The translations under genes were made by a program, and so were the position numbers. From assembly GCA_949710005.1 (NCBI GenBank), contig OX453274.1:12420668-12484667 (forward strand): DNA of 64,000 bases. Reading direction: 5' to 3'. Every line of letters starts with the position of its first letter. The first letter of the stretch is position 1. Below are positions 58,105 to 64,000 of this stretch, in pieces. Source of the stretch: Ricordea florida (lineage: Eukaryota; Cnidaria; Anthozoa; Corallimorpharia; Ricordeidae). Below the pieces are notes generated by a model that was not told the DNA's origin, searched no databases, and worked only from the letters and a program-made list of their open reading frames with translations.

Positions 58105-60460
58105 GCCAAACTTAATTATTTAAGACGACCCAAACTGGTATTAGGTTCGGCACATGTAAAGTTCGACGTTTGAACTGAGTTTGTTGTGTACGTTCGACTT
58201 AAGATCACACTGCGTTTGCAAAAAAAATGATACTGAACCATCATTTATTCTTTGGATAGGAATTATTGCAAAAGAGATCAGACTTGTTATGTTGCTCTTG
58301 GAAATAGATCGATCCTTGAAACAAAGAAGTCCATGGTAGTTCTAAAGAATTAAACCAGAGTACCATCAAACTGACTCTAAGCAAGAAGACGTAACACGTC
58401 CGATCAATAAGGCCAGGCGAAGGCAGGTCAGTCCGAGTCAAGTGCATGGGTAAGTTCCTACGGAGATCAGGCTGACGTCTGGTGAAGTAATATACCAGCG
58501 GTGAACCTCAAAGAGTGCATAGTACAAAGCAGTTGATAAAGAGGTAGCGGTGCAACTTTGCTTTCACACTGAAAAAGTCAATAGGTTGGACGACGGTTTA
58601 CCCTGTGGTAAATACAAATGAACTAATACGCAAATACATCAAAATAACCTCTTCCGTTTTGGCTGACGCACATTAGCCGTTTATCATCATACCAAAGGCA
58701 ATGATAAAAGGTCTCCAGTCCATCTTGGCAGGTTTCTTAAACCAATTTCACTAAAATGAACTCGTCGATGCTACCTGAGGAAGGTAGCTGGCGTTCCTGC
58801 AACCGACTACCAAAGCTTTGACTAAATGTTTTATTATATTAATAAGAAGTATGACAGACCATGACAACTGATTTCTTTAACTGAAGTAAGTGTCTTGAGA
58901 AAAATTGCCATTCTGCCCGGTAGTATTCACTTAGTAGTTTTACTCTACTTCCACAAAAGAAATTTTATACACTGGACGAAAAAACGGATTTACTAATGTT
59001 TGCGAAAAGTGCAAATATGTGGTAAATTTGGAGCTCTAAATTTGCATTACATTTGCGCTGTCGGCTAAAGTATGGGCAAATACATGTATTTGCTAGATAG
59101 GTATTGATAGGCAAAATTCAAGTAAATGTAACGATTTGATACAAATTTGATACATATTTGCACCATGTTCAAATCTTCAACATTTCTTCCAATTTACTCA
59201 AATTTAAATCCTTGGCAAAAACGGCAGTTTTCACTGTACTTCAAACGCAGGCAAAAATATTGCAAAACCCCTAATTTGCATTGGTGTTTGCTCTATTTTT
59301 TCCAGGATACCAAAATACCACTTTCGCATGTTGTTTACTCTTATTTGCCTTAAGAGCAAAAACAATAAATTTCAAGATATTTGGCTGTATCATAAATTTG
59401 CACATTTGCATCATAATTGTCCATATTTGCAAGGGGAGCAAATATAGTGTACTTCATAACATCTACTGACAATCAAAGGTGATGTGGATGTGACATTTCC
59501 TATATGTTTGATTCGTTTTTTGTGACTTAAGTAAATTTCTAGTCTCAACTGTAACATTACATTGATACGATAACATTTTGTACACGCCGCGAGACTCCGC
59601 CTAGAAGTCCATTCCCTTATATGCGTCTTTCCTGTCAACTGTTTTATATGCACTGTCATTTTAATTTAAAGGAATCAGAAACCCGTTAATTTTTTCGACA
59701 ATTTTACAGTCACAAATTTCTTCTGTTAGTCTTTTTAGGAGCAACGACGAAGGCGACAGTGACGCCAATGAACCCAATAAGTAAATGAAAAACAACAAAT
59801 TTTGCACGGCCAGCGCGCTTTTCTTTACAACTTGTACGAACACCACCATACGTTTCCTTTTGCGAAGTTGTTTGGGGGACGTAAAGACAGGGACAAATTC
59901 AATTTTTTTTTCCGAGTCCGAACTTGGGTGCAATCCCCAAGACTCACTCAAGTTCACCCGTATTCGACATTTTAAGAGAGTTAACGGAAATAAACGCGCA
60001 TTCATTTTGGTAGCTAGGGACGTTTTTGTTCCCGGCCCTCGCCGTTGCTATAAGGCACCCTATATACATGAAAATGACCGTTCCATTTTGGTTTTATTAC
60101 AACTCCTATGATCAAATGCGGAAATGTATCCAGATAAGTTGGACAAATTTTATACACTACAAAACATTGCGAATTTACAAGCTGGATTCACCCGCTGCAT
60201 CTGCTTAAAAACGGCGAAACGAACCAAGTAGCAAAATAAAGTAACGAATCCGAAAGAGTATGTGGCCTTAACGTATGACAGATGATTGAAGTGCGTTAAG
60301 CAATGGACCCAAACACCTGAAAAAGTATTCCATAAGCTGCTAAAGTCATTTCACAGGGTAACAAGTCGTAACCAAATCTTTAATCAAGGACGTTTTTTGG
60401 GTGGGAGAGGGTGGTGGGTGTTGCACAAAGTGATTTGGAGAATTGTGCATACCTCCGAAA
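58105..60460. other. Non-coding stretch, no gene recognised
   Basis: It begins with AAGTTCGAC/GTTCGGC-like short inverted words (58045-58190) that may be Harbinger terminal sequence. It continues with AT-rich DNA rich in ATTTGC words (58990-59450). Frames are short and overlapping and none has a domain. Confidence 0.45.
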
Positions 60461-60467
60461 AAAAAAA

Positions 60468-60700
60468 CCGTTTTGGATTTCAAACTCAGGGTTGTGATTA
60501 TTCACTTGTACATAATTTCCTCATGGTCATTTATCCAACAACCTTAATTCAAATTAAAACCGACAATTTTTGGTATTTGTTGTAGTTTTGACTGCCCACC
60601 TAGAGATGACCACATCTCGATGGCGGGCTTCCTAAAAATGACCACATTTTGAAAGCCCAACAGCCAATACTACAACAAAACATGGTGAAACTGCTCACAA
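60468..60700 (+). repeat. Dispersed ~200-bp repeat, copy 1
   Basis: It starts GGATTTCAAACTCAGGGTTG and ends CAAAACATGGTGAAACTGCT. It matches 61755-61955 closely, with small indels. Confidence 0.85.
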
Positions 60701-61755
60701 TTTTGTTTGAACATTAACTGAGCCAACAAATTTATGAAAGGCTAGTTTTTCTTACTCTGTTGTTTGCAACCCTGAGTTTGAGTTTCACTGATTTTAATAC
60801 TGTTCATTAAGTACTACCCATTCAATCCAAAGTAGTCATAGTATTTTTGCTGGCTAAAATTCACCTGAATCCTGGTTATTTGATCTTGGAATACAAGGAG
60901 AGTGGGGTGGGCGGCTTCCCAAAAAAGTTTTGACAAACAGAGGGTCTTCATATCCTACAGGAGCTACCAATCAAATGGTCAAATCTCACCCAACAATCCC
61001 CCCCTTTCCCATAAAAAATAAAGACTCTTATTGGGTTACAGGAGCTCTAAGTTGGCCTTGGAACCATGTTTAGAGGTATAAAGAAAAAAACGAAGGCAGT
61101 GAAACAAATTAACATGCAGCATTTATCCTTCTGGGCTGGGTTGCTCAAAGCTGGGTTAAGATAACCCAAGGTTAGTACGAAATATGAATTCAGATATGAA
61201 AGTTAATAAAAAAATTCAGTTGAATTCCTTTTGTCTACAATTTGGTGATTGGATACATTAAAAAGAAAAGAGAAAATTAGCTGACAAAATGCTTTTGATT
61301 AAAAGGAAAAAGAAACCAGAGTTAAAATCTAACCCTGGGTTAGTGCTAATTGGTCTTTGAAACAACTGGGCCCCAGTCTTTTTCTGGGTCCAATAATTCT
61401 AAATCACATAACCACGTCGAAGTGACTCAATGGTACACAATCTGGGAATGTGTAGCATTCCTTTTCTGTCATTTGATAATAATAATAAAGCCTAGGGTCA
61501 TACAATGGGCAAAAATGTCCAAGTACTAAAACTAAAAATTCAAAATGACAAAGTGGCTGTTCTATACCGTAAAGATCGAGGGCCCACACTACTTCCCCCT
61601 TAAAATATAAAGTAAATACACTACAACAAATCTACTGGACAAAGGTCCAGTAGTCAGATCACTGACTGTATTTTTTGTACATCATACTGAAAAGCTACCA
61701 TGTAAGTAGCAAGGCCACCCACAATACATTAAATTTGCTCCAAAATAAAAAGTCT
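60700..61755. other. Non-coding spacer between the repeat copies
   Basis: No gene is seen. It contains GCTGGGTTAAGATAACCCAAGG-like and AACCCTGGGTTAGTGC-like short inverted words near 61150 and 61335. Confidence 0.45.
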
Positions 61756-61955
61756 TGTGGATTTCAAACTCAGGGTTGTGATTATTCACTTTTACATAAT
61801 TTCCTCATGGTCATTTATCCAACAAATGTAATTCAAACTAAAACTGACAATTTTATTTTTACTAGTATTTTTTGTAGTTTTCACTGACCACCTAAAGATG
61901 ACCACATTTTGATAGCCCAACAGCCAATACTACAACAAAACATGGTGAAATTGCT
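61755..61955 (+). repeat. Dispersed ~200-bp repeat, copy 2
   Basis: Direct-orientation copy of 60468-60700. It shares GATGACCACATTTTGA and AGCCCAACAGCCAATACTAC; copy 1 has an additional ~20-bp segment. Confidence 0.85.
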
Positions 61956-62335
61956 TTGTATTTCATAAAGTTTGAGAAAAGTCAGCACAGACATGATTTG
62001 TTTGCTGCTCTTTACAACCCTGATTTTGAGTTCAAATTATGATTTGTCTTTCTAAACTGCTCAAACAGATTGAAGAGAATTTATGTCAGCCTTAACACAA
62101 CAAGATAAACTTAGTGCATTTCTTCAACTGAACCTAAACTGTTAAGACCACTAAGGCTTTACACTAACTTGTTCTAAGAACTTGTTTCTGTAAAATCGCC
62201 AATACTTGCTGGACATCAAATGAATGAAAATATGACCTTTTCCTAGTACAAGACTTATTACAAATAGGCATATTCACACAGTGAGATAAACGTTTTGGTG
62301 TTTGTTGTTAAATAGGAATAGGATATTTAAAAAAA

Positions 62336-63159
62336 TCATGATTTATGATTTGCTTTGAGCACTGATAGAAGATATGAAATAGTACATCTTAACTTTGGAT
62401 TTGGTTGGAGGCATTTTCTTTGTCCAGCCACAAAATTACTTCCCATTTTCACTTTGCCACTAACATCTTCCATGACCAACCCGAGTGAAAACACATCTGA
62501 GGCAAAAGATGGTGGCTGACCAAGAACTATTTCTGGTGCTATATGGCCATGTCGTTTTCTGTACTCTTCTTGTTTCTGTGCAGCCATCGACTTTTGTTTT
62601 GAAGGGGCATCTGATAGCCGAATAGCCTTTCCAAAATCAATCAGCATTGGATGGTTCATATTGTTTACCTCTGTAAGAATAATGTTGTCACTCTTTATAT
62701 CTCTGTGGAGAAATCTTTTTGAGTGTAAATGTTCTATTGCTTCACACAATTTCAGTAAAATGTTCTCCGCAGAGTGCTGTGAAAGGGACATCGATTTACT
62801 CTGGAGGGCACGGTACAAAGTACAAGAAGAATTGTGAAGATGATAAAAATATGACACAATGAAGTAAGGTTTTTTTGTCACATTTACCCCAATCAGATAG
62901 TGTATTGATGGATGGGAGCATTGTGCTGTAGTATAAGCTTCATATCTGACATCTTGTGCAGAGGACAAATTATTTAATACTTTGACAGCCACTGGAATGC
63001 TCTTGTAATTCTTCTTAACGCACCAACCAAAAACACCCTCCCCAAGTTGATCCTGTATTGTATTTTCCTCTTTATCTTTTAAAGAGTTCAATTGATGCCA
63101 CTCAATCTCAGGAACATTGGGCATTACATTCACATCTGTGCCAATCAAGGAAAAAATCT
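62336..63159 (-). CDS. Eukaryotic-type protein kinase domain, 3' terminal exon
   Basis: An intact frame of about 273 residues follows a TTTACCTTTGTTTCAG acceptor at 63159 and runs to a stop at 62336. Counting from the exon start, LGEGVFGWC (38-46) is the glycine loop and VAVK (56-59) the ATP-binding Lys. HRDIKSDN (151-158) is the catalytic loop, DFGKA (174-178) the Mg-binding motif, HIAPEI (205-210) the activation-segment end and DVFSLG (221-226) the F-helix Asp. All catalytic residues are present. It reads as a compact Ser/Thr- or dual-specificity-like kinase (the HRDIKSDN form is closer to Ser/Thr kinases). The frame also extends upstream of the acceptor into hydrophobic codons, probably intron. 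The 5' exons are not identified. This is the best candidate for a functional host gene in the window; the substrate is unknown. Confidence 0.85.
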
Positions 63160-64000
63160 GAAACAAAGGTAAAAAAAAAATCACTAAACCCACTAAAAAT
63201 AACCAGTAATTCAAAATTTCTTTGATAATACTGTGAAATTAAATCCATTGCATTTAACTTGTGTTGCCTAAAGAAATTCCCAATACAGAGGTTGCAGTTG
63301 AAATAGCAATTATTTATAATTATGTGATCTGCTATCATTGCAACAGTGAAAATATATAGATTTGTTTGATGTAGCAGTTTTGTTCAGCATTTTCAACAGA
63401 AAAGAAACACAATACATGACTGGTTCTTCAATATTATTAGTGATCAATGCAATTATTTGTAAATAAAGCAGATGTTATTACTGACTTCTGAGTAGTATTT
63501 CTCTTTGCTATATTTCTTTGCTACATATATGTACTGAGTAATTCAAAAGTTTCGTTGGGACAGACAAGTTCCATAGCCATTTCAAAATGGGTTTTTACCT
63601 TTGAGTTCCATGTATCCCTGGGAATTTAACTCTCTTAGCCACCACCATTTTCCCACCCATGAAAAGTTAATTTAAGCCCTACTTTGCAAAATTAGGCATA
63701 ACATCTTAACCTTTTTCCTTAATGCTGTGTAATTCATTTTTGATGTCAAATACAAATATTTAATAACAACCACAATATACAGTTGACCTTTTTGATTGGA
63801 AAAACTCTATAAGGGAGAAACTAAAGTTTGTAATGCCAAAAGTTTTAGCCATCTTTCTTATATATTCATTGCAATGGTGCTGTATGTAGTAACAAGTTTT
63901 TGAAGTTTCCTAAATGCCCTATGCTTTCAATCATGGCTTTCCTCACTAACTGCAGGGACAAATGAGTGTAGTAGCATGATTGCAACAGGTGAGAAAATGG
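63160..64000. other. Probable intron/upstream region of the kinase gene
   Basis: No upstream kinase exon or other gene is recognised before the window edge. The sequence is AT-rich. Confidence 0.4.

Noticed and set aside
60340..60380. GGTAACAAGTCGTAACC resembling a small-subunit rRNA 3' motif
   Set aside because: Only a short word match, with no surrounding rRNA sequence.
1..64000. CRISPR arrays, bacterial operons, rRNA or tRNA genes
   Set aside because: No regularly spaced identical repeats with unique spacers, no ribosome-binding-site gene strings and no cloverleaf or rRNA-like sequence were seen; tandem arrays here are satellites.

Overview
The window looks like non-model animal nuclear DNA, most likely an anthozoan cnidarian (coral or sea anemone relative). 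It is AT-rich, has spliceosomal GT-AG introns, few intact genes and very many nested transposable elements. THAP, BEN, P2X7-like and MBD-like modules sit next to Polinton, Harbinger, CACTA-like, Mutator-like, piggyBac, CR1/L2-like and Gypsy sequences. The species assignment is inference. I found no rRNA, tRNA or CRISPR array.

Layout. 1-0.4 kb: GC-richer minisatellite. 0.4-7.6 kb: mostly non-coding, with three small minus-strand exons (3.5-4.6 kb) and one truncated Ig-like exon (6.05-6.2 kb). 7.6-36.8 kb: a decayed Polinton/Maverick bounded by ~160-bp terminal inverted repeats. Its left part holds a B-family DNA polymerase, a TBP-fold protein, a zinc-repeat/HNH protein and (minus strand) the integrase. 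Its right part holds the double-jelly-roll capsid protein, a TFIIB-like fragment, the packaging ATPase and two further Polinton-type ORFs. Between the two parts lies a 20.4-kb block with its own inverted ends and a possible 4-bp target duplication. That block contains a 9.75-kb CACTA-like element (transposase plus divergent BEN-domain gene), a 3.8-kb THAP/P2X7-like element and several MITEs and foldbacks.

38-45 kb: an MBD-like/Mutator-like transposase gene interrupted by a Harbinger element (MYB-like gene plus DDE transposase), followed by a 5'-truncated non-LTR retrotransposon. 45.3-51.8 kb: a minus-strand Ty3/Gypsy element with the Gmr1-type order (integrase before reverse transcriptase), large deletions, a CR1/L2 insertion, an internal palindrome, and a solo LTR of its own family inserted backwards into one LTR. 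51.8-58.1 kb: piggyBac remnant, ~45-bp minisatellite, non-LTR ORF1 remnant, a Cys-rich/acidic two-exon gene and a second Harbinger transposase. 58.1-64 kb: mostly non-coding, a duplicated ~200-bp repeat and an intact protein-kinase exon, which is the best candidate for a functional host gene.

The most unusual content is the Polinton, which appears to have carried two transcription-initiation factors (TBP-like and TFIIB-like) and a giant-virus-style zinc/HNH protein. Almost every mobile-element gene here carries stops or frameshifts, so the elements are relics.
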